Shown piece after piece: positions 10,400-19,745 of a DNA stretch of 64,000 nucleotides. Position 1 is the stretch's first letter. Each line of letters starts with the position of its first letter. The notes beneath the pieces are model-generated. The model saw only the letters and a program-made list of their open reading frames with translations. It was not told the origin of the DNA and searched no databases. The stretch comes from Ignavibacteria bacterium. GTDB taxonomy: Bacteria > Bacteroidota > Ignavibacteria > Kapaibacteriales > UBA961. The stretch lies in NCBI GenBank assembly GCA_016873735.1, contig VGWD01000001.1:124001-188000 (forward strand). The letters are read 5' to 3'. The translations under genes were made by a program, and so were the position numbers.

Positions 10400-11269
10400 T
10401 TATTTCCACATTGAAAGAATGTAGATAAACCCATTGAATATTGGTGCTGCAAATAACATACTGTCAAATCTGTCAAATGCACCGCCATGTCCCGGAATCA
10501 ATTCCGAGCTGTCTTTCACATGAGCATCTCTTTTGATCATGGACTCAACCAAATCTCCTATCGGAGCAAATACCGTAAGAAGTATAGAACCTATGAGCAT
10601 GATCCATAGTGGAAATGCGGGAATGAGTAGATATGTACCCACCAACATGCATACAATGGAGCCTGTAGCACCGATTATTGCACCTTCAACCGTTTTTTTG
10701 GGACTTATATGCGGCATGAGTGATGTTTTGCCAAAGGCCATGCCACCAAAGTATGCAAATGTGTCACCGGCCCATACTCCCAAAAACAGGATAATCACCA
10801 AAGCAGCTCCGGGCTCTATGTTCATATTTGCAAAATAGGACGTCATGATACCATGGGCTTCAAATGACCTAAGTACAATCACATTTGACAACATCACCGG
10901 CACATACAATATGCCTCCAAGTGTTGATACAACTGCACCTGCCGGTGGAGCATGTTGCTCTTGATAAGAATTGACGAGTTCCAAAGACAATGTGGTCAAA
11001 CCTGCCAAAGATAGAATCATCAACAAAAGAAATGAAGCATTCTCACCTCGGACACCCACAAGGATCATCCAAGCAGATCCCGTAATCATGCCAATGAGCG
11101 AATGTGGCGCAAAACCCTTAGCGGCGAGCAGCAGATATAATTCCCTTAAAGCCAGAATGGCAATAATTGCAAAAAAAACTGTGAAATACGGTGATCCGAG
11201 AATCACGATCCAAATCATGATGGGAATGCCGATTAAACCCATGATGATGCGTTTTGCAAGAGTGCTCAT
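10400..11269 (-). CDS. cdsA: Phosphatidate cytidylyltransferase
   Basis: Polytopic; CdsA signature 'SPKKTVEGAIIG...PIGDLVESMIKRDAHVKDSSELIPGHGGAFDRFDSMLFAAP'. Confidence 0.95.
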   Translation of the reverse strand: MSTLAKRIIMGLIGIPIMIWIVILGSPYFTVFFAIIAILALRELYLLLAAKGFAPHSLIGMITGSAWMILVGVRGENASFLLLMILSLAGLTTLSLELVNSYQEQHAPPAGAVVSTLGGILYVPVMLSNVIVLRSFEAHGIMTSYFANMNIEPGAALVIILFLGVWAGDTFAYFGGMAFGKTSLMPHISPKKTVEGAIIGATGSIVCMLVGTYLLIPAFPLWIMLIGSILLTVFAPIGDLVESMIKRDAHVKDSSELIPGHGGAFDRFDSMLFAAPIFNGFIYILSMWK

Positions 11270-11372
11270 GCAAAAGTCCGAGCTGTGTGAACAAACTATG
11301 ATCCTCCACTTTGGAAGGCCGTTAAAATTACCGTATTTTGTCCATACTTTCCCCTAAGAATTGCGACTATTT

Positions 11373-12221
11373 ATGGCTATCTATACATTGGATGATAAAA
11401 GAACTTCCATCCTTCTCATTGGTGGATCACGTCATACCGCGGAAATGGCAATTAGATTGCGCGATCATGAGATTCCTTTCACCATCTTTCTTTCTTTTGA
11501 TGATGCACATATGTTTGCATATGGCGATGCACCGGCTTTGCCACCGCATTTGATTCCATTTACAACTTCAATTGTAACGAACATTGCTGATTTGACAATT
11601 CCCCCCGATATCATCATGGATTGTCAGCCATTGGCTGCTGAATTAAAAGTGCCCTTGATTCATGAAGTCATCGAAGAATTTCCATCTGCGATCATACTCT
11701 GTTCAACATTGGCTTGCACAGCAACCGAGATCATGCATTATATCCAAGACTCTCATCATGTGATAGGTTTTGGATTCCTTCCGGGGCATACAGGAAGTGC
11801 ATCCATCATTGAATTATGCAAAGGACTCAATGCATCAGAACTTGCATTGAACAAAATAGAACAAGTGATGAATGCTGCAGGTTATTCTTGTGAAGTGGTT
11901 GAAGATAGAGTTGCTTTGGTGATGCCTCGCATCCTTGCGACGCTCATGAATGAAGCAGCATTTGCGGTATTGGAAAACATTGCGACAAAAGAAGACATCG
12001 ATGCTGCAATGAAAACTGGCGTGAATTATCCTCATGGATTATTAGAGTGGGCCGATACTATTGGTTTGGACACTGTGCTATCCATGCTTGATGCACTTTA
12101 TGCGGAATATAGACAAGAGCGGTATAGACCATGCGTTTTGTTCAGACAATTTGTTAGAGCCCGCTGGATTGGGAAAGCAGGCGGAAAGGGATTCTATACC
12201 TATGCCTCAGGTTATGCTTGA
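11373..12221 (+). CDS. 3-hydroxyacyl-CoA dehydrogenase family protein (divergent Rossmann N-terminus)
   Basis: C-terminal 3HCDH signature 'VMPRILATLMNEAAFAVLENIATKEDIDAAMKTGVNYPHGLLEWAD...GKAGGKGFYTY'. The track start at 11361 is TTG; the first ATG is 11373. Confidence 0.8.
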   Translation: MAIYTLDDKRTSILLIGGSRHTAEMAIRLRDHEIPFTIFLSFDDAHMFAYGDAPALPPHLIPFTTSIVTNIADLTIPPDIIMDCQPLAAELKVPLIHEVIEEFPSAIILCSTLACTATEIMHYIQDSHHVIGFGFLPGHTGSASIIELCKGLNASELALNKIEQVMNAAGYSCEVVEDRVALVMPRILATLMNEAAFAVLENIATKEDIDAAMKTGVNYPHGLLEWADTIGLDTVLSMLDALYAEYRQERYRPCVLFRQFVRARWIGKAGGKGFYTYASGYA

Positions 12222-12940
12222 TGAATGAAGAAGTGATCAAACCGGTCACTCGCATATTTTGCGACTTCGATGGAACGATCACAAGGAAAGATTCCGGTGA
12301 TGAATTTTTCCGCGTTTTCGGTCAATTCGATCAATTGCATTCAGCATTGATACAAGGGAGATACACTGTCGTTGAATATTATAAGCAGATTTGCTCAACG
12401 CTACAGATTTCATCTCAAGAAGCGGTTCAGTCATTTTCTGACAATTGTGAAATAGATGCATATTTCACTCAGTTTCTTGAATATATTCAAAGCAAGAATT
12501 GGACATGTACCATAGTCAGTGATGGTTTTGATGCATATATCAAACCAATCCTGAATAGAATCGAATGTAATGACTTGCATATCAGTTGTAATGCATTGAA
12601 ACAAGATCAATATTCAGGAAATTGGTTCCCTATATTCCCCAATGCTGATGAGCGCTGCAAATGCTTTTGTGCATCATGTAAGATGAAAGTGGTACTTGGG
12701 ACTTCGCATCCTGACGACATGATCATATACATTGGTGACGGCCTCTCCGACACTTGTCCTGTACATGTTGCAGACATGGTGTTTGCAAAAGGCAGTCTTG
12801 CATCATATTGCAATCAACATGGTATTGTCCATCACAATTGGAATAGTTTTTTTGATATAGTATCCGTACTCAAAAAACGTTCACCGGTGTCAAGAGACAT
12901 TGCCAGAAAAGAAAGAAAAAAAATATTCATCGCAGAATGA
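12218..12940 (+). CDS. HAD-IB family phosphatase, MtnX-like
   Basis: 'IFCDFDGTITRKDSGDEFF', 'IVSDGFDAYI', 'YIGDGLSDTCPVHVADMVFAKGSL'. ATGA overlap with the upstream gene. Confidence 0.85.
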   Translation: MMNEEVIKPVTRIFCDFDGTITRKDSGDEFFRVFGQFDQLHSALIQGRYTVVEYYKQICSTLQISSQEAVQSFSDNCEIDAYFTQFLEYIQSKNWTCTIVSDGFDAYIKPILNRIECNDLHISCNALKQDQYSGNWFPIFPNADERCKCFCASCKMKVVLGTSHPDDMIIYIGDGLSDTCPVHVADMVFAKGSLASYCNQHGIVHHNWNSFFDIVSVLKKRSPVSRDIARKERKKIFIAE

Positions 12941-12946
12941 TCAATC

Positions 12947-14209
12947 ATGATTGAACAAAAACTCAAGACATATACGCAACAATTGCTATCACTTGTGGAA
13001 ACACAAGATGATCATTATGTCATTGCAGAAGTGTTAGAACTTAAAACATTATCAAAGGAATGTAAAGCATTCATTTCTTCCGAGGTACTATGGTGGGCTT
13101 ATACTGCGGTATTGAGAAAAGACCCCGGACATCGTTTTCCAATTGACAAAGCTCATGTTCATACATTGTCAGAAGAATTACTTTCTTATTATCAAACGGT
13201 TGCTGAATGCTCGCAAACTGAATTGCATGATCTATTGAGCATGTTTGCCGAGTCCTATCTGAATGGACTCTTCAGACCAATAGCCACCCTTTCTTCATTT
13301 GTGTTCCGAAATGCTGATCACAAATCCGCTCAAGAAATATCGATAAGACTGAATGCATTGTCAATCCCATATTTTGATTCTGCGGAAGTCATTCATTCCA
13401 TGATTGATTCCAAAAGACACCTGTCTTCAATCATCATTGCAAATGAACAATTTCAATCTGCATGCCAAGATGTGTTTCGTTCTTCAATCGGAAGATTGAG
13501 GTCCGATCAAGTGATTGACATGCTTGGGCCTCTATTTGATTTCATGAACAAGACTATAGGAAAAGATGCAATTCCGAGTGAATTGCTTCATGCATTTTTT
13601 CAAGAGGCGGGTCAACAACATATAGCCGACTCACTTCGTAATTCCCATGAACAAGGCATTCATACATTTGCAAAAGCCGATCTGCTTCAGCTACTTGAAT
13701 CATGTATCGGGCACAGCGATATTCCGCAAACATCAATAAAAGAATCCAAAACAGGCGTGATTTCTAGTAGGAAGTTTTTTGGTGCAAAGGGCATCATACT
13801 CTTAACAGGAGAGCGTCTCAGCATAGCAAAACGCCGTTTACTATTAGAACGCGAATTGCAAATAGAGCAAGAAACCTATCACATCAAACAGGATTCACGC
13901 GATGAGATTGAGAGAATGCTGCATGATTATCAGAGTCATGACAAACCACTTCGATTGATAAGAAAATCATTTCTGGGTTCTTTACCGATGAACATACAAA
14001 TGCATTATGCCAATGCAGTATTTGCAGGTGACTTGAATTGTATGAGGAAACTTGGGGCTTCAATTGACAAAACGGTAGGAGTGGAAGCTGCATTGACAAC
14101 ATGCAAAGCATTCATCAGACAATTTGGAAATCCTGTGAGAGAAGCTGAAGATCCGATGGAGGGATTGTACAATTTGATAGAAATGTTTTGCAAAGACAGG
14201 GATAATTAA
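12947..14209 (+). CDS. Hypothetical protein, predominantly alpha-helical, 420 aa
   Basis: Long ORF co-directional with 12218..12940 (6-bp gap); no motif recognised by eye. Confidence 0.75.
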   Translation: MIEQKLKTYTQQLLSLVETQDDHYVIAEVLELKTLSKECKAFISSEVLWWAYTAVLRKDPGHRFPIDKAHVHTLSEELLSYYQTVAECSQTELHDLLSMFAESYLNGLFRPIATLSSFVFRNADHKSAQEISIRLNALSIPYFDSAEVIHSMIDSKRHLSSIIIANEQFQSACQDVFRSSIGRLRSDQVIDMLGPLFDFMNKTIGKDAIPSELLHAFFQEAGQQHIADSLRNSHEQGIHTFAKADLLQLLESCIGHSDIPQTSIKESKTGVISSRKFFGAKGIILLTGERLSIAKRRLLLERELQIEQETYHIKQDSRDEIERMLHDYQSHDKPLRLIRKSFLGSLPMNIQMHYANAVFAGDLNCMRKLGASIDKTVGVEAALTTCKAFIRQFGNPVREAEDPMEGLYNLIEMFCKDRDN

Positions 14210-14991
14210 CGCACAGCTTCCCAATCTTTGGATCTTGCCTTACCAAAGATCAATACCCAGAACCAATTAACCGCCCATTCAAGCAATATCCTTGGATATC
14301 CATATCTTCTAAATCGTCGAGGGGATTCAAAAACAAGCAAACGTTGTTCAAATGTGAGGCCACCAATTTTTCTTGTCCTACGAAAGATTTCAAAGTCTTC
14401 ACCGGCAGGAATTGAGGCATCATACATGCCGGCTAAGTAGAAAGCAGAGCGAGTGAAAATCTGACATTCCCCTCTACCCATTCCGAAACCCGCAACATTC
14501 ACCATGAATCCAACATAAGAATTCAAAATGAATGAAAAACAGGTGTCTGCAATTGTTCTTTCTTCAGGATAAATATGAACAGGACAAGCCAAAGCACATG
14601 GTTTATATGTGAGTTTGCTCCACGATTGGATAAAGGATAGGAAATCATCAGGATTCGCAGGAAATGTGTCTGCATTCAGGAACACAAAAATATCTCCTCG
14701 TGCATGTTCAGCCCCTTTATTTCTACCTTCGGCAATTGTTTGCCTGCGTTGTTCATCATGACAAATCACTTTGTCTGCAAATTGTTTGGCTATGTCGATT
14801 GTGGCATCAGTACTACCACCATCACTCACTATGATTTCCAAACTAAAACGGCTTTTCCGTTCCGGAGTGAAAATCGACATCGTGCGGGGCAATAATTTTT
14901 CTTCTTGCAATACAGGAATGATGATGCTAATCAAGGGATTAGGCAAACCATGAGAATCTAGCGATGCAACCGATGTGCCTGGCTGAATCAT
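14206..14991 (-). CDS. Family 2 glycosyltransferase
   Basis: 'LISIIIPVLQEEKLLPRTM', 'IVSDGGSTDATIDIA', 'FLNADTFPA', 'GRGECQIFTRSAF...PAGEDFEIFRR'. Confidence 0.88.
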   Translation of the reverse strand: MIQPGTSVASLDSHGLPNPLISIIIPVLQEEKLLPRTMSIFTPERKSRFSLEIIVSDGGSTDATIDIAKQFADKVICHDEQRRQTIAEGRNKGAEHARGDIFVFLNADTFPANPDDFLSFIQSWSKLTYKPCALACPVHIYPEERTIADTCFSFILNSYVGFMVNVAGFGMGRGECQIFTRSAFYLAGMYDASIPAGEDFEIFRRTRKIGGLTFEQRLLVFESPRRFRRYGYPRILLEWAVNWFWVLIFGKARSKDWEAVR

Positions 14992-16349
14992 ATCTCGGAA
15001 ACCACCACGCTATGATTGACTGTGTCCTTGCTTAAGAGAGCAGGAAAATATGCCACAACCGAACTTGGCTTGGGTCTGCCTCCGGCAAAACCAGTCACAC
15101 TCGGAGGACCTGTCAAAATCAATGGTGCAATTTCTTTTCCGAATCGCTCCACTGCATTATAGTCTTGAGATCGAACACCAATGCGCATCATCACTTCATT
15201 TGGTTCAATCGACTGAGCGATTGGTCCATGACATGCATTCATGCCAATGAATTCCGTGCGGATTTCATCGAATGTCAAAGAAAGTTGCTCCAATCGCTTA
15301 CGTAAAATTGTATCCGCAGCTTTTGCTTTTTTATATGCATCCGGAGCGGAATATGTGAGCGAACTAAATGCAACATATCCATCTTCATATGAAGCTGATA
15401 CTTTGAAGAATGGCGTGGCCGGTTTTCCTTTGACGCCATATACGTTTACTTTGTCATTCCCTAAATCTTCAAGGTGAATGCTTGTGAAATCAGCAATACA
15501 ATCAGGAGTGATATATTCAGACGGATCCCCGATTTCATACATCAATTGTTCGCTGACTGTTTCTCTTGTCACTGCGCCACCGGTTCCATTGTGTTTTGTG
15601 ACAATGAATGAACCATCAGGGTATGCTTCAATGATGGGGAAACCTATATTCGCCATATCTGGCAATGATTCCCAGTCTCCTAAAAAATTTCCACCGGACG
15701 CTTGCGCGCCACATTCATTGATATGTCCTGCAACAGTTCCTGATGCAAGCTTGTCCCAATCATCGAAACTCCAGCCAAATTCATGAATCATTGGTGCAAG
15801 GGTCAGGCCCGTATCGGTTGTTCTACCTGTGATCACAATATCAGCACCGGCTTGCAAAGCTTCTACAATCGGCTTTGCACCGAAATATACATTTGCACTG
15901 AGCAGTACATTTTTGACTTCACTTATTGGTTGACCCGATTCCATATTATTCATTGCATGGCCATCGGCGATAAGTCCATCTATATGCATCAAGATATTAT
16001 CACCCATGACAACCCCAATTTTCAAACCCTTGATGCCAAGCTTTTTTGCAACTGCAAATACTGCATCTCTTGCACCTTCAGGATTGACACCACCGCCATT
16101 AGTTATGAGCTTTATACCTTTTGAAGCAATGAATGGCAAGACATCTTCACATGTTTGCACCAAATCCTTCGCATAACCGAGTGCGGGGTTTTTCAATTTC
16201 TGCTTTTGAAGAATCGACATCGTCACTTCTGCCAAATAATCAAGCATGAGATAGTCGATGTCACCTTTTGAAACCTGCATCAATGGTGCGGTTAGTAAAT
16301 CACCCCAAAATCCTTGTCCGGAAGCTATGCGTATACAATCTTTTGCCAT
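14988..16349 (-). CDS. AtuA-like (DUF1446) acyclic terpene utilisation family protein
   Basis: 'RIASGQGFWGDLLTAPLMQVSKGDIDYLMLDYLAEVTMSILQ', 'ITNGGGVNPEGARDA', 'ADIVITGRTTDTGLTLAPMIHEFGW'. Start trimmed from 16433, which removes an 80-bp overlap. Confidence 0.85.
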   Translation of the reverse strand: MAKDCIRIASGQGFWGDLLTAPLMQVSKGDIDYLMLDYLAEVTMSILQKQKLKNPALGYAKDLVQTCEDVLPFIASKGIKLITNGGGVNPEGARDAVFAVAKKLGIKGLKIGVVMGDNILMHIDGLIADGHAMNNMESGQPISEVKNVLLSANVYFGAKPIVEALQAGADIVITGRTTDTGLTLAPMIHEFGWSFDDWDKLASGTVAGHINECGAQASGGNFLGDWESLPDMANIGFPIIEAYPDGSFIVTKHNGTGGAVTRETVSEQLMYEIGDPSEYITPDCIADFTSIHLEDLGNDKVNVYGVKGKPATPFFKVSASYEDGYVAFSSLTYSAPDAYKKAKAADTILRKRLEQLSLTFDEIRTEFIGMNACHGPIAQSIEPNEVMMRIGVRSQDYNAVERFGKEIAPLILTGPPSVTGFAGGRPKPSSVVAYFPALLSKDTVNHSVVVSEI

Positions 16350-16353
16350 ATTG

Positions 16354-16911
16354 TCATCCATTGAATAGAAAACGAACCTCACATGATGAGGTGCCTTGCA
16401 ATGCAGAAATAAGCGTGTCTTTTTGTTGTTCATTCAACAGACATTGCCCTGCATTGTCAAAAGGAAATACATAAAATTGACATTTATACCAGGCCATCAT
16501 TGGTGTAATCTCAACACGAACGAGATTTTCATATTCAATTCCAACTGTCTCACCCAGAAAAATCGGACGAAGCACGAGTCCTTTTGTGCAAAGCTCAGAT
16601 CTCTGCTCTGAAGCTCTATAAAGCACTTGAATCACATTCACAAACAATGCCAGTGGGAACACATAAGCCAGAACTGTCGGCGTGGACAAATACAATGCAA
16701 TGATGGCAAAAATACAGAAAATGACCAAGATTGTCCCAAGCAGGATATATGTCAGAGGATTGACAATAAAACTGAGTGTTTCCCCTATGGCAATCGCCAT
16801 TCGCGACCGAGCATCAAGTGTATTACGGAAATAGGTGGCCCCAAATGCCAACATGCCATAAGCAAAAGCCACATACAGAGCATAGAGGAAAATCACTTTA
16901 TCAAAAAACAT
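16354..16911 (-). CDS. Hypothetical membrane protein, TM segments plus small soluble C-terminal domain
   Basis: Hydrophobic N-terminal half, soluble C-terminal 'KGLVLRPIFLGETVGIEYENLVRVEITPMMAWYKCQFYVFPF'. Start uncertain (16971 or 16911). Confidence 0.65.
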   Translation of the reverse strand: MFFDKVIFLYALYVAFAYGMLAFGATYFRNTLDARSRMAIAIGETLSFIVNPLTYILLGTILVIFCIFAIIALYLSTPTVLAYVFPLALFVNVIQVLYRASEQRSELCTKGLVLRPIFLGETVGIEYENLVRVEITPMMAWYKCQFYVFPFDNAGQCLLNEQQKDTLISALQGTSSCEVRFLFNG

Positions 16912-17074
16912 GACTGAATACTCGCATAATTCGGAAACAATCGATATGGTCCAAAAAGATATCCACATCACTTTGCATACTTATTCACATTTCGCCTTCT
17001 TGACTCAATATTCAAGGATATAAGTCCAATAGAATCATTATCTTTGTAATCTATTTTTACCCAAACCTACCTGA

Positions 17075-18343
17075 ATGAGTCAACTCGGTACGATATTACG
17101 AAATCGAAGGGAAGAACTGAATCTTACCCAGGCGGAAGTATCCCGCCAGACCAATATCCGTGTCAATATCATTGATGCACTGGAGAAAGGTAAGAATAGC
17201 ATCCTACCACCCACATATCTTCGATCTTTCAGTAAATCGTATTGGCAATTTCTTCGATTGCCGATTGAAGACTTTGAAAAGGCATTTGCTGAATCCGGCA
17301 TCATGCCTGCTCAACAGGAACAATCATTCATTGGCACACTGATCAATCCTGAGAAAGAAAAGGAGAAGGAATATACTCCACCTGCTCCTCTAAAAGCGAT
17401 TGAATCTCCAAGATATTCGCCTCGCCTTGTTAGTGGCATCATTTCAGCCGCCATGATTTTGATTTTGGTAGTTGGCATATACTATCTTTTTGTCAAAGAC
17501 ATTGTTGATGACACACCTGTTGACCCGGATACTCAGACCGAATCCACATCAACAGGGGGAGGGTCTTCGGATAATGGTGGAGCATTATTGGAGATTTTTG
17601 ATGAAGAGCAATCCAAAGATAGTATTGTTCTCGAGGTAACAGCAAAAAATAAAACTTGGTTCACAATAAATGCCGATGGTAAAAATAGTGAATCGGTGGT
17701 TCTGGAGGCGGGACAATCAGGCCGCTGGACTTCTGTTGAATATTTCACATTGTCCATTTCCAATAATGGCGGTGCGGTGTTCAAGAGAAATGGAAAGGTC
17801 ATTCCGAATATTGGAAAAGAAGGCACCATCATTCGTGAAATGAAAATTACTGCCAATGATATCACAAATTCCGCAATGCCATATAAGGATAGTGAGTCCC
17901 CTGATAAAGCTCCTACAAAACCCACAAAAGGCAATGGGACAACAACAAGTAAAAGTGGTAAATCAACAGGTAAGAAGTCATCTGAGTCAGGTAAGCCGGC
18001 TACTTCAAAGAAGACCACAACGTTAAAAACAAAAGAAACAACTTCTTCCGAGCCTAAGAATAAAACAGAGACTTCTACTCAATCCAAAAAGAAGACTGAA
18101 TCAGCTGCATCCGGAAAAACGAAAAAAGTTACTACGGAGAAGACCAAGTCCTCAACCGGTAAGAAAAAGTCTACCGAAAAGTCTAAGTCTACAGAGAAGA
18201 AAAAATCAACCACAAAGGCCAAAGATACCAAGAAGAGCAATAAACCCACAACGGCTAAAAAAGCTTCTGAAAAGAAGAAATCTTCCGAAGCAAAGAAGGT
18301 TGAGACACCAAAACCAATGCCTATCGGCAATCCCCGCCGTTAA
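17075..18343 (+). CDS. RodZ-like protein: HTH, single TM, DUF4115-like domain, long Lys/Ser/Thr-rich C-terminal tail
   Basis: 'LGTILRNRREELNLTQAEVSRQTNIRVNIIDALEKG', TM 'LVSGIISAAMILILVVGIYYLF', 'EVTAKNKTWFTINADGK', then a ~145-residue K/S/T/E tail. Confidence 0.8.
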   Translation: MSQLGTILRNRREELNLTQAEVSRQTNIRVNIIDALEKGKNSILPPTYLRSFSKSYWQFLRLPIEDFEKAFAESGIMPAQQEQSFIGTLINPEKEKEKEYTPPAPLKAIESPRYSPRLVSGIISAAMILILVVGIYYLFVKDIVDDTPVDPDTQTESTSTGGGSSDNGGALLEIFDEEQSKDSIVLEVTAKNKTWFTINADGKNSESVVLEAGQSGRWTSVEYFTLSISNNGGAVFKRNGKVIPNIGKEGTIIREMKITANDITNSAMPYKDSESPDKAPTKPTKGNGTTTSKSGKSTGKKSSESGKPATSKKTTTLKTKETTSSEPKNKTETSTQSKKKTESAASGKTKKVTTEKTKSSTGKKKSTEKSKSTEKKKSTTKAKDTKKSNKPTTAKKASEKKKSSEAKKVETPKPMPIGNPRR

Positions 18344-19324
18344 TCAACGAATATGGCCTGCTATATCGTGCAGGCGTATAATTCCGATGCAATTCCCTTG
18401 TCCATCACATACGGGCACTACGCCAATTTTATGCTCGCGATCTTCCATGAGCGACAATGCCTCCCCTAATGTTGCTTGGGGTTGAATTGTAACCGGAGAA
18501 TGCGACATGATGTGGTGTGCTTTCATCGCAGAAAGATCATCATTGTTTTGTAGACATCTTCGTACATCCCCATCAGTTATGAATCCCAGTATATTTTTAC
18601 CGTTTTCACTAACGATAGCACAGCCCAATCCTTTTTTACTCATGATGATGATTACATCCCTCAACATCATTGTCGATTCAACAAAAGGCAATGCGTCCTC
18701 TCCTGCAATCATCACTGATTCAACTGTAAGCAATAAATTTCTTCCTAATTGACCGGCAGGATGAAATGTGGCAAAGATATCCTTGGTGATCCTAGAGTTA
18801 ACTGTTATCGCTGCAATGAGTGCATTTGTAACTGCAGTCGTCACTAGTAAACTTGAGCTTGGCACAGTATTCAACGGACATGATTCTTTTTCGATGGATG
18901 CATCAATCACAATATCACATGATGTTCCAATTTCAGATTTCACATTTCCGATTATTCCTATCAATGCTGTGGAACGTGTTTTTAGATATGGGATGATAGA
19001 CACCACTTCTTCTGTATTACCACTATTTGAGAAGAGCAATACTATATCACTTGAAGAGATGATTCCGATATCTCCATGAAGTGCCTCAATCGGATGAAGA
19101 AACATTGATTTTTTTCCAATGCTTGTCAAAGTTGAAGCACAACGTTTCGCCATGATCGCTGATTTTCCAACGCCAATGCAGATGACATGTTCTGCATTAC
19201 TGATTAGTTCGGCGGCCTTGGCAATTGACGTCCAGTCCATTCTCTCGCTTACTTGCTTTAATTCATGTATATCATGAATAAAAGATTGTTGCGCAATGTC
19301 CATCAAATGTACATCCTTGCTCAT
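18344..19324 (-). CDS. kdsD: Arabinose-5-phosphate isomerase (SIS + CBS domains)
   Basis: 'VICIGVGKSAIMAKRCASTLTSIGKKSMFLHPIEALHGDIGII', 'LLFSNSGNTEEV', 'TFHPAGQLGRNLLLTV', two CBS motifs. Start trimmed from 19396. Confidence 0.92.
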   Translation of the reverse strand: MSKDVHLMDIAQQSFIHDIHELKQVSERMDWTSIAKAAELISNAEHVICIGVGKSAIMAKRCASTLTSIGKKSMFLHPIEALHGDIGIISSSDIVLLFSNSGNTEEVVSIIPYLKTRSTALIGIIGNVKSEIGTSCDIVIDASIEKESCPLNTVPSSSLLVTTAVTNALIAAITVNSRITKDIFATFHPAGQLGRNLLLTVESVMIAGEDALPFVESTMMLRDVIIIMSKKGLGCAIVSENGKNILGFITDGDVRRCLQNNDDLSAMKAHHIMSHSPVTIQPQATLGEALSLMEDREHKIGVVPVCDGQGNCIGIIRLHDIAGHIR

Positions 19325-19665
19325 GCGAATCCTCCGCTTAATTGCTTCCCAGCCAACATATGCATATGTAATTGAAACACAGTCTGACCTCCCCATTCTT
19401 CACAATTCATCACAAGTCTGTATCCTTGGGAATCAAATCCATATTTCAATGCCAAAGCTTGTGCAACTGACATCATTTCCATAAGGATATGTGCATCTTC
19501 GGATTGTAACTCCTGAATTGATCGAATTGTTTTTTTGGGAATGATCAAGCAATGAAACGGTGCTTGAGGATTGATATCCCGAATAACAATCAATACATCA
19601 TTTTCAAGTTCGATGGTGGCAGGTATTTCTCTTGCCATGATCTTGTGAAAAATTGTGTTGCTCAT
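19321..19665 (-). CDS. HIT family protein (HinT-like)
   Basis: 'IFHKIMAREIPA', 'PFHCLIIPKKTI', 'GGQTVFQLHMHMLAGKQLSGGFA' (HxHxH variant). Confidence 0.9.
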   Translation of the reverse strand: MSNTIFHKIMAREIPATIELENDVLIVIRDINPQAPFHCLIIPKKTIRSIQELQSEDAHILMEMMSVAQALALKYGFDSQGYRLVMNCEEWGGQTVFQLHMHMLAGKQLSGGFA

Positions 19666-19689
19666 TGCATTTTCTCAGAACTTCATAAA

Positions 19690-19726
19690 ACAATGCCCTC
19701 TGCGCAAAGAGCACAGAGGGCATTTT
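19690..19726 (-). terminator. Hairpin terminator downstream of the 1568-aa secreted protein gene
   Basis: AATGCCCTCTG (19692-19702) pairs with CAGAGGGCATT (19714-19724); T-rich flank. Confidence 0.6.
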
Positions 19727-19745
19727 ATGTCATTGAAGAATGTGA

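Noticed and set aside
17533-18330. Minus-strand ORFs of 161 and 83 aa opposite the rodZ-like gene
   Set aside because: Hydrophobic F/V/L-rich translation is the expected complement of the K/S/T-rich tail.
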